A stretch of DNA of 64,000 bases. Origin: Myoxocephalus aenaeus. Lineage: Eukaryota > Chordata > Actinopteri > Perciformes > Cottidae. The stretch spans positions 5,921,001-5,985,000 of the forward strand of contig JBAMJR010000154.1 of assembly GCA_038501785.1 (NCBI GenBank). The letters run 5' to 3'. The position numbers and the translations under genes are program-made. Positions 42,924 through 54,900 of the stretch are shown in pieces; within the stretch, counting starts at the first letter, position 1; every line of letters begins with the position of its first letter. The notes under the pieces were generated by a model that was not told where the DNA came from, did not search any database, and saw only the letters and a list, made by a program, of their open reading frames with translations.

Positions 42924-45900
42924 CTGGAAGACAAGCCAGAGAACAGCTGTGACACCCAGTGACCACGCACGCCGACACTGGTCTCTGTGAGCTCACATGT
43001 CCCCATTTAGTTGATAAACAGGAAGTCATGTTTAGATTCGAGGCGATGGGATGTCTCTAAACCACTGAGGGTGAAAAAGGGGATGAAATTCTGCACAAAA
43101 CGGAGATAACACGACTGTTGTGGCCGCCATGCTTTTAGACACGCGCTGTGTGCAGGATCTTAAACTCAGCACAAACAAGAAGGCATGCAGCTAATGAGAC
43201 AAGCGTCGGTGGAACTCATTTATATCAGATGGAGAAGTCCAAAGCTGGTAATCGTTTTAATGTGCTCTTTGATATATCATTTTTTTATTCAATGTGACAT
43301 TTATTCCAAAAGCTATAGCACACTTGTAAGCAATTACTGGCTGGCAAAGCAACATCTTAGATAATACAAAAGGTTGTTTGCTCATATTAATTAATACGCC
43401 TCAGTCTGGCACAACTCATTTACTGCAGAGCAAGAGAGCTGGGAAAACAAACTACTAATTAAAGACAATGAGGCTTGAGCCCAATCTACTAAAATCTCTA
43501 CTGGGACAAAGAGGAACATTTTAGAGATGATGGAAGAGGTCAATTACATCACGTGGCGTGTGGGAGCATTCAACATCCTCCACAGGCATGCAAGACAAAG
43601 ACACAAGCACAGTCACAGCACGGGTAGAGAAGCAGAGCAAAGAGTACAAACCATCTCTGACGCTACAGGTGGAAAGGACAAGAGATGCATTCACTTGTTA
43701 GTAGTGAAGAAGAGGACGACGTTGAAGGAAATGTTAAGTGCACTAAAACAAAACAACAGGTGCCAGTGCAGCGTCGCCTCCTACTGGCAACGACGTGCCG
43801 AAACTCAGCAGATCATTTCAAAAACACAATGACAAAAGTCATTACTTTCTAATCATACTGAGATTCAAAACCATAAACACAGACCCAAAGAGAACATGGC
43901 TGATTGCGGTGGATATGGCCCAAACTGTATTTGTACTTGACCCAAGAGAGAGCAGTGGTTCTCAAACTTGTTCCCATCCACCCTTCAGAAGGAGGAAACA
44001 TTGCCACACTCCCTTAATACCACTGGGAACACACTGGCTTTGTCTCAACCATTAACAGTAATGTGAGAGCAGTTACACGTGAAACAGCATGAAGGAATTT
44101 AGTTTTTTAATCAATAAAACATATTTTACTTTAACACTTAAATTAAGTTTGATAATAACGCCAATAACATGACCTGCCTGATTCCATTCAGCCTACCACG
44201 AGTCTCTGTTCTTCATTCTTTCTTGACTCTGTCGGACGTGTTTGCGTGATGCCACATACAATAAGATTAGATAATCCTTTATTAGTCCCGCAGTGGGGAA
44301 ATTGCAGGATTACAGCAGCAGACAGGTAAAGGGCATGTGGTTTTGTGTTGTTTTTGTGTGTTTTCCGACCACACGACATAGATTATCCAATTGAATTGTT
44401 TCTTTTGCTTTGCCTTGTGTCAATAGCGGATAATAAGCGAAAACTCGGCTGTACATTTTTTGCTCCACCAGACCAGAAATATTCATAGAAATAATCATCT
44501 GTGGTATGAAAACAACTTCCCTGAACACTGAGATTTATTTTAATGTGTTCCCTCCATTGAAATGCATGAAGGAACACGGTAACAGAACAGAAGTGATACA
44601 CAATATTCTTTTTTATTAAATCATTTTCTAAATGAATGTGTGACTGTTCTCATGAATCTAAATAGAGACGTCAGTCGTATTAATATTACATATAATAATC
44701 GCTTAATCTTATCCTCCTCAGCCTGTTCAGAGAGAAACAGGACGTCAACCCTCACATGTGCTTTTTTCCACTGAGCACAACAGTACATCAAGCTTCATCT
44801 ATTCTAATATTATTCATGTTAATAAACAGTGTGCAGGAGCTCGCCAATTAGGAGCCAAACTGTCCAGAAATGACTCAGCAGCGATATCCACTAAAAAGCC
44901 TTTGTTCACGTCCTCAAAGTGCTGATACAGGTAATAAGACCTGCAGTTCTTCCCAACAAAGAGTTGTTCACTCACCTGCATCTCGTCCAGCTTCGACTGA
45001 ATATCTGGAGGGAAGTCAGCTGACCCGCAGGTGAACGGATCAAACGGCTCCGAGCCGAACAGATCTTTCCCTGCCGACAAACACAGACAGCAGATAAACT
45101 GTACATTCTTCTACAGTGAATTCATGTCTTCTTTGCGTCATGCGACAGATATTAAGTGTCATATATATATAAAGTGTCAATGGCGACTTGTTAAGACCAC
45201 CGGGGGTCCCAAAGCGACAGAGTGACTACTCACTTATGTCTGGGGGTAATGTGGTCGGTGGTGGCGGCGGGCAGCCGTTACTCGCCATCTTGGGAACCAG
45301 CGGTGTCACGGCGGAGAAGGGAACCATGTCGAACACGTCCGTAGACAACGGTTTCGTGGAGATGCTCCCTGCCTGCACGCAAAGTCGTGGAGATGGTTAA
45401 GCCGAGGTCACGCTCGCACGAGGACAAGCTTTTGGGTGGGTTTTTTTTCCATACAAAAGCAAGAGAAAAAAAAAGGAAGGGAGGTAAAGTAAAAAGACAG
45501 GCAAAAGCAGGGGACACTAAGGACAGGGACACAGCACAGTGCAGAGAAAAAGAAGGAGAAGAAGAAGAAGAAGAAGAAGAAGAAGAAGAAGAAGAAGAAG
45601 AAGAAGCGTACGCGAGGCCGCGGGATGCTGCATCCCTCGGTAGGCTTAGGAGGAAGCGGAGCAGGTTTGGCAGGCGGAGGAGGAGGAGTTAGTAGCCCGC
45701 TGGACAAGTTGGACTCCGGCGAGCTCATGGGGGTGAGCGTGATAGAGGAAATCTCCAGACAGGAGAGCGACTTGATGCTGTGGCACCAGAAGAGAGAGGA
45801 GGGCCTCTGCAGCATGTACGCTTCATTCGTGGCGTTTATGTGCAGCGGCTGAAAAGAGGAATCGCAGACAGAAAATGACCAGAGAGGAACAATATCAGGC

Positions 45901-46303
45901 AGTCTCGTGGAGCGGGAGAGGTGTGGGTAATTGCATCTCGCTGTACTGGCATTTGGCCCGATTACTTGCAGAATGCATCCCATTCCTCATCAGACCAATC
46001 AGGTGTGTAATTGCTTTGCTTCAGACGCAGCTTAGTCCCCCACAGACAGATGGGTTTGGTCACCCTGAACTGGAACTGGAGGCTCTTTAATCACACGAGC
46101 AATACATCCACAAATACAAACTCAGCTGTCATTAAAGATACTTGCGAGCTTAAATTTGATAAACTTTTCCTAATTAAAAGATGGGCGTGGCTGTGTACTT
46201 TCGGCTGATGTGGAACAATTGGATGCCAAATGATTTCATGAGAGCCACGTTACATTCTGTCTGCAGACATTGTTATCTGAGTCTGAGGAATAGTTGCAGT
46301 AAG

Positions 46304-46362
<59 letters not shown>

Positions 46363-49300
46363 GTGTGTGTGTGTGTGTGTGTGTCCTTACTGGTGGCACT
46401 ATCATCAGCTGCTCTTCTAGATCTTGAAGCTGGTGCTTTAGCTCGGAGTTCTCCGTTTCCAGCTCCTGAATCTGTGTGACAAGCAGAGCAGAGGAGTCAT
46501 TGGAGACGCCACCGTGCATTAAACGACCTGCAGCATGGTGTCTGACATCGAATCATCAACTATCATGAACCCAAAAGCTACAGTTTCCCTGGTCGGCTTC
46601 TAGTTCGCTACTCTTACTTGATTTCCTCGGGGCTTTCAGTCTTATAAATGAGTCTTCATCATATTTGATCGGACGTCTTGTCCGTGTTTGAAGTCTTAAC
46701 ATGTCTGAGCCGTCTTTAACTATTGGTGAAGACCGTGTGATAGAGTTGAAAGCCTCAGAAAATGCAAGCAAGTGAACCTTGAGTTGAGAGGTTTTTTTGT
46801 TTTTTTTTAAGTAATATTTCCAAGGTCAACGATGGAAGTTGTTAAACTGTCCATAGTCTTAAACTTAAAATGTGTTTTTTTAAATCTTTTTTATAACAAA
46901 TGTTTTACACCAAATGGAAATCTTTTTAACAACCGTTTCAGAAATGTCAGGACATGAACCTTAAAATACATTTCTCACTGGTGTTTAGCTCCCATTTACA
47001 AATGTTTGAATAAGTGGCCATTTAAAGAAAAACCACTGGGCCGGCCCAGTGGTTTTTCCACTTTACAGTTTCAGCCGGGTGAGCAATAATCCAGTTACAG
47101 TCTGGGTCTGTCACAACACAGCTCATTAACATTCATTACTGCCATTCCTTGTCAACGACTTAGCCTAATTGTTCACACTGCCTGGTTCCAACCAATCAAT
47201 AGAAACACGCCATGCATTAATTAATACAAATATCAATGTGTCAGCATGGTGCGACCAGTTTTAAGTGAATTAAAGTTCACGTGGGAGCGAACCAGCGAGA
47301 CGTACTCTTTTCTGCAGGGTCCCAATTTGTTTCCTGGTTTCCACGTCTTTACCTCCAGACTCTAGGAACTTCTTGTAGGCCAAGTCGAACGCCTGCCCGA
47401 TGGTGAGCGTTATCTCTTCCGCCTGCAGCAAGGGGAGCAACAAAGACTTGCTCACGACGTACGGCTACATGTCTCTGCAGCGTATTCACAGTTGACTTCA
47501 TCGTTGATAGTTAGCACAATGTCAAAAAATTAAAAAAAAAATTACCAAAGAAACGATCGAAAATATAAAACATTTTCAATGATTCTGCATTTTGTGTTCG
47601 ACGTTTCTTTCACCGTGAACACGAGGAAGCCGAGGGCACTTACACACTTCTCACTGTCGAACACGTAGCAGAGGTGTTTGTTGGACTCGGAGTCTTTGCA
47701 GATGAAAGTAAATATCCTTTTATCAGTTTTGTCATCCGCACAGAAGGATATCCTGTGCAACTGACAGTTATGCTGCACATCCTGGAAAACAAACACAGTG
47801 CATTCGTTATTTATACCCGCCATGTTGCACGCAGATCTCTTCGCTCTCTGCAGGGTGGTTGTTGTCAGTGGGAACTCCAGGTGTCACGTACGTACACCAA
47901 GCATTCTGATCTGTGGACTCACTTTTGTCTTGGTGTCTAGTATCTTCACGCCATAAATGGAGATCTGCAATTCCACTTTAGGAGTCTTCTGTCCCTCTGA
48001 CTTCTTGATATGTCTCTGAAACTTCCAATGACAAACAGAAAGGGTTAGTCCACCCTATTAATGCATTGATATCCATAAGCACATGATATACGACACTACT
48101 AACTAAAGAGGCCTGGTAATGTACACGTCTTTAGAGGTGTGAAGCAGAACAAGCTAGCAATCAATAGCCTATGTACACAAGCATTTGTTTGAGAAAATAT
48201 TATAATTAAGATTAAGTGTTTAGGAGAAGACTAACATTAAATAAATATGTTATTCATTCAGTGGGTAACTCTTTTAAGCACTGCCAAAAACAAAAAGTAG
48301 TTCATGGTTATGTTGCCAACTGACAAGAGTTGGCAGTTTAGGTAAATTACTAATGGCAATGTTAAAAGAGACATAAACACTGCCAGTTAAGGAGACACTG
48401 TATCATTAAACATTAAGAACACTTGCAGGAACCACTACGTTTGTTTTAATGTTCTATATATATGGAAATAACAAGTTATGTAACAAATTAATTTTGATAA
48501 CAAGTAAAGTTAAAGTAACAATATAACATTACGTAACAAGCGTACTCCATGTACTTTACGTGTCAGATGGAACACAAACAGAGGTTTCCTGGGTGAAAGT
48601 CCTGCGTTTAATTCAAAAGTTGCTTTCATGTCCTTAGTGGACAAACATATCTGCGAATAAATTATATTATTTTCTACTTTAACTGATATTTTTAACCAAC
48701 TTCAGTCCTGATCATAATCAGGATTGAATTGCCAAACAATCAATTCAATTCAGTTTTAACCCTTCAAAAGGCCATTTTGTTTTCATAATAACAACAACAA
48801 TTCTTTTGATGCATTTGAAATTATTTTGTGCAAAAAACCATGACACTAGTATGTATTTACATGAGTAAATGTCTCAATCTGTTTATGAAATACTAAAAAC
48901 TCCAGATTGAAAGCCTGACATAATAGAATGCATGGTTGTATGCTGTGGATACATCTTTGTCCATAATAATCTGAGTGTCTGTATTTTGGCTACAGAGTTA
49001 ATCATAGACTCATTAAAGGAGCTGAGCGGAGTTCACTCTCATGTAAAAAAAAGTATGCCATAAGCATTAATACAGCCAAAATTATAAAATGTAAAGCCAA
49101 ATGAGCTAGCATCTCCCAACACTATGGCACTTTAAGGCTGACAGTAAAATGATGTATTCAGCTGTAATCAAGCCCTTGTAAGGACATGAGTTAGGCTTCT
49201 GTCATTGAAGACATTTTCCTTTCAGGGCCTGCAGACACAAATATGAACAGACTGGGCCAAAAGAACAGTCATTGTGCGTTTCAAGGAGAGTCATCTTGCT

Positions 49301-51087
49301 CGAGTAAAAAAAAAAAACGTGGGGCCTTGGTCCCCAAACAGACTTTCAAGATCAAATGTAATTTAACAATAGAGGTATGGGGTTTGGGAAAACAGTCCTC
49401 CCCTACAAGTGGCCTCACAGATCCAACTCTTGGCAGGGGAAGACAGAGGAGAGGCCAGCAGGCAGCGAGCACAGCCACACTACCAAGAAGCTGTGGGAAA
49501 GGAGAGTCTGTGCTGCACTATAACCTTAACCCTTCAAACCTCAGGTCCAAAGTGGCCCGAGACTACTTTACACCCTCTCTAATTACACTCGATTCAGCAC
49601 TTAAATATCTGGTATTCCTCAAAGGTCCGGTGTCTAAATGTCAAAAATAATAAATAAATATAGTTTTTTCTAAGATTTGAGGGCACAAAAGCATACTTTG
49701 GGTTGATTTAGTGTGCATTACTGCTGTATGAGGATGTATTGAACACCATTAGTGATACAAAGTGAAGTAAATAGCGCGTTACATGAGAACATAGATGCTC
49801 CATTTTGGAGATTCACCTAAACTTCTGTACTAAATTAATAATTACAAATATTTTACTTCACTTAATCAAAGTCAAACTTTGCAGAGATACTGTTAACATA
49901 CTGTGCTATTTCATAGTAGAAAACAAAAGCTTTCATATGCATCATTTAAAAGCGGAAATTCTTCCTAGAAGTCTTTTTTTTTCCTTTCTTTTTTTCTAAA
50001 AATGCAAATTGGTTGTAGCACTGCAAATATCGGCCGTGGCACAATATTAAACATCCGTGCACTTTCATAAAGTGACTTATTTAGTGAAAGCACTGTGTTG
50101 GTGTTTCAAGGCAGAACATGTCCCGGTTGAAGGATTCACGTTTAAGAAACTGCAGGTTTCACGGCAGGTAAATATCCCTTTTATTGAATTCTGCATCTGC
50201 CCGGTGGGAAGGTTGACTGAGCACACCGCTGTGCTTATCCAGCAGTTATAGGCATCCACACTCGGGAGCAGAACGACTCCAAGGGCACCTTGTGGTGACT
50301 GATGAGGGAGGGAAGCGGTTGTCACTCACTCACTTCCTCCCTCCCTCGCCCTCCCAGTCTGCTGCCCAATCCGGTCACTCAAGAACTCTCCTCTGTGCTC
50401 CAGGCTACAGCTCACTCTGAGGACTGGCTTTACCTTCAGCTTCCTGACTGCATCCTTTACAACTTCTGTGCCTTTCGGGGCTTCGACCTCTGTGTTTCCG
50501 AGGAACTGGAAAGAGAGAGCAAAAAAAAAGGAAGGCACACTGTGATATGACAGCAACACAACAACGACGCACACAGTATGCTGTATACTAGCAGGAGTTT
50601 GGTGCATTAACCGCCACATAAAGGGAAACTAAATGAAATGACTGTTATTCAGAAGGCGCTTTCATTCAACACGATGAACAATCAAATAATAAATCAGACT
50701 GTGGAACAGTCCCTCGGGCATAAACTGTAGAATATCAGATTTCTATGTGCATGAATAATTAACTCCTCTCCATTAGCGTCCGAATCACTGGTGACATTTC
50801 TATCGACACCGTCTGGTATTTCTTTCTTGAAGGTCAAATAAGTTTAGATAACATTTCTATCAAATCATCCGAGCTCGTACACTTTAGTTTAGACACATAT
50901 ATTTACCACCTTGTACACAATTATCTTGCTCAGGCACCAAAACGCAAGTACACAAATGCCAAAAAACACACACACGGACATACACACTGGAGCAGCAGTT
51001 CTGCCGTTCTCCAACAGAGGGAGCCATTCCCCTTTGAGCCTGAACACAGTGTTTACCCTCTGGCAGCAGCAGCAGTAATTGTTCCAG

Positions 51088-51136
<49 letters not shown>

Positions 51137-51904
51137 TCAGTGCCTCCTGAGCCTAATGTGTATAGCCTGTTCCAATATCAGACTTCATAAACACTGGTGT
51201 CAGCCCCTTAAAGGTTGGGAGAAACTAAATAACAACACCTCCCTCTGGAAGCGGCGAGCAGCTCAGACAGAAATGCGTTGTCTCGACGCCGCAACAGAGT
51301 CTGTGTGGAGCCTTCCATGACTTCGGCTTCGCTAATGTCCATTTAATGTCGCAGCTCGGCTTGCAGACACATTCTCACTGTTCACGTATGGATTGATGCT
51401 AGACTCTATGAGCAATTGTCCGTTTCGGGCATTTAACTTGGACATTAGTTCTGACATGTATTCATGCTAAAAAGTATTTTTAATTAGGAATTAAAAGGTG
51501 CTTTATTGATTACCATTTTCTTCAAAATACTTGAATATAAAAACATACATATCTATAAATTGTAAGGGCCTGAGGGGAAGGGGAGTGGCTGGCATCGGCA
51601 GTCCAGGCTCCACCCACTCCTCATCAGGAGAGCATTGAGATCAGGTGTGGGAAGAGACACACCTGATCCTGATCCCCTCGTCAGGGGGGTGGACAAGAAG
51701 GCGTCGTGAAGAGGAGAAGAGAGGCTTCGCCTCTTCACGACGCCTAGTTTAGTTAGTGTAGTGAATTGATAGAGCTCTGGACTGAGCTACGTTTTCAGTT
51801 CTTTTGTGTTTGTTTAATTAAAAACATTTAAAACCTGCCGAACTGACTTTGCCTGTGATTGCCGCGCTGTGTCCTCCGTACCGTCCTGTTACAATGAATG
51901 TATG

Positions 51905-51951
<47 letters not shown>

Positions 51952-54900
51952 TGATCAAATGTGAATCAACATCTGCTTACTGCATTGGCTATTTTTCTTA
52001 TCCCAAATGTCTTCAGAAACATATTTGAGCCAAAACCAAGCACTGCCCACCTGCTCGTTTTTCATTACTCCAAAAATGTGTTTCTGAAAACATTTGAGGC
52101 GAGAAAAAAGGAAACGCATTAACATGATCTTGATTCATATTTGATCTCCGCCTCCTGGTCCGACGGTTTGAGTTCACGCGTCACACTTCCCGCTAAAAGC
52201 AAAGGCGGGCGAGAGAGACACCTCCATGGCATCCATCAATAATAGCGAGAACACAGATACAGATGTGGGCTTCACTCCACAGTGTCAGCACTCGGCACGC
52301 GGTGTGACGAACGTACGCTCGCGCGTCTGACGGATGCCCGAAATCGAATGGAGAAGCACTTGTTCCTGACCAGCGCATTCTGGGCGTGCGACTGGGGAGG
52401 TTTTCACGAGGTAGACCGAGCTCGGAGGCTCATCCATCAACTGGCGCCTGCAGCTGCGAGACGACCCCTCTCACAATCATTCCCCACAGCGACCATTCAC
52501 GCGTTAGCTTAGTGGACACTGTGCACAAAAAAAAAAAATCACAATATGCACTCAAATGTTTTTCCTCCATGGCAGTTTTGAAAAACTAATTGAGGTGACA
52601 CCCCGAGGAGCGCAAACTGCCCTTGAGGGTTCCACCTCATCGTCTGCACACGGCTCTGCCCTCCTGATTGAAGGGTTCCATCATTCTTTTGACACAATCT
52701 TGGAAAGGGCAGCGTCCGTGTCATGTGCAATTTGAACGACCTCTGAATGTGAGATGTTTGCTGTTTGACGCTCTCGTCCCACCAGCGTAGAAACCTCTCA
52801 GCGTTTACTCTCCTCCTGCAGTCGTCAGGTCAATGGCGCTTGTTGATTACAGAGGTCAGCGGGAAGTCACCGATAGCGGCTTTGTACAAACAGCCAAATG
52901 CATGTGAACATCTCAGATCACATCTTCAGGTAATCCCATGATTATTGTCATTTTTTTAATATGAAGTGTCTGTGAAACTATGGAAAAAGACCTCTTTAAT
53001 TCCCCACAGCCCAACAGAAGGACTTCTTTAGCTCATTTTGAAGCGGCTTTGGCTCAGCAGGTGGAGCAGGTTGTCCACTGTTTGGCGCTTCCATCACCGT
53101 GGGCAAGATACTGAACCCCAAATTGCTCCCGAAGGCTGTGCCATCGATGTGTGAATGAGCATTAGACAGCCGTTTGGGTAAGCTGTATATGTACCAGGTC
53201 TGCACTCTGAGTGCGTATTTATTGTGTACTTTACTGTCTATTGTTCTATTGTTTCGTGTTTTAAACACTGCTCTCTGAAATGAGTGGCCCTCGTATGGTC
53301 CCCTTGTGTTATGTGTTTTCTTATATGTGAGAAATGTCTTAATGTGCTATATAAATACTTAGATACCCACTTTAAATTGATTGTTGCAGCACACCTGTAT
53401 GATCTATTCACTGTGAAAGAGATACTTTAAAGCAAATATTTAAGTACAAAGTTGTTATTACCCAAATCCCACCTGCTCAAATGTGTGTATGTGTGTATAT
53501 GTATATATACACAGGACATTTTATTCTACATATCGGACATAGTTAGTTTGATGTTAAATTGAGCGGTGCTTTCAAGGTTTATTTACTGTTTAGTGTGAAA
53601 CAATTATTTGATTAATCGTCTTAAAACGTAGCTATGTTGATGATCCATTGGCTGTGTCTGTATTTTTTTCTCTTTTTTAAATGAAATATCTCTGGACTGT
53701 TGGTCGACAAAACAAAATATTTCCAGACGTCACTTACGGCAGATTGAATAAACGAGAAATCCATCAGTAATAAATAATAAAAGCATTGCTATTATTTCTT
53801 AACACGAGGATCGTAATGCTGCTTATACGACTACAATTGTGGGTTCCAAACACTAAGTATCATCTTTGGTATAATTCCAGAAGGCCTGGAGGAAAACCTT
53901 CACGATCATTAGGAGAAAACAGCACAGATATTTTAGTACTGCCATCACATCAAAATGGTTCAATACACAGACGCTTTTGTACGACCTTGTTGACTCAATG
54001 AATCAAAAAATCTAAAAAAAAGAAAAGACAAATCTGTCTCTTTTTGAAGGGATCTTTCTCTGATATAACGGGCTGGAAGGACTGCGCAGTAAATTACTTA
54101 ACAGAGCTCATTTTCAACCATTCTGAACGCCTTAAACCGGGGAGATTAGGCCACGCACACGTCTCTGACTCATTCCTTCCAATTCCTTCAGCGACGAGTG
54201 GCGTATTCAGAGCTCGGCAAATCTAGCGAGACGGGCGACTCATCAGCGGAGGCCGACAATACGCAGACGGTACGGGACGCGACAATACGCTTTGACGCTC
54301 GAGAAGTGTCATCTGCCAGTTGCAAGCCTGCCTCTTTGCCGCATGCTGGTGAGGGAGCTCCGGCAGTTTGGGGGAGGAGGAGGACACGTGGTTTTGGAGC
54401 TCCGCTTCAGATCCGTCATAACATTTCTGGAGCTGGGGATGTGGGCTGACAGATTCAGAGCCTCGGAGGAGCGTAACTCTTTGACAAAATGAAGCAGAAA
54501 AGCCCGTCTGACAGGAGAGTGCTCCCCCTGGTTAGACGGGCCTCCTACAGCATGTGTTTCGCTGGATACTTTGCGAAAGTTTTTTCCCCGCGCGTGTTGC
54601 AGGACCGGGACTGACGGAGGCTTGAGACACTTTGCATAAAACACTCGTTAAAAATTAAACTAATCAAGACTGCTAAAACACGGACAGAGACTTTGGAATT
54701 AAAGTTTGACGAGTGCGACTTCCTCCCATCGCAGCACCGAGGGAAAGCAGCTGCTCTGGAAGATGAACCCCGCAGGGGGTTCAGAGTGTTATAGGTGTGG
54801 TGGCATCCACGTAAAGTCATCCACCAATAAACATACAGATCATTGCCATCAACGAATTTCGAAAAGAGATCTAAAACGGATGATGTGAAAAGGCGGTGAC

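Larger units (their letters stand above)
42924..44975 (-). other. gulp1: gulp1 last intron
   Basis: About 2.05 kb between the final two coding exons. It contains a hAT-like terminal fragment near 43952-44024 and a LINE tail at 44262-44345. Nothing else is recognised. Confidence 0.8.

Noticed and set aside
45408..45611. C-terminal part of a 191-codon minus-strand frame
   Set aside because: It is translation of the (TTC)n repeat (poly-Phe) and intron after the cassette exon donor, not protein.
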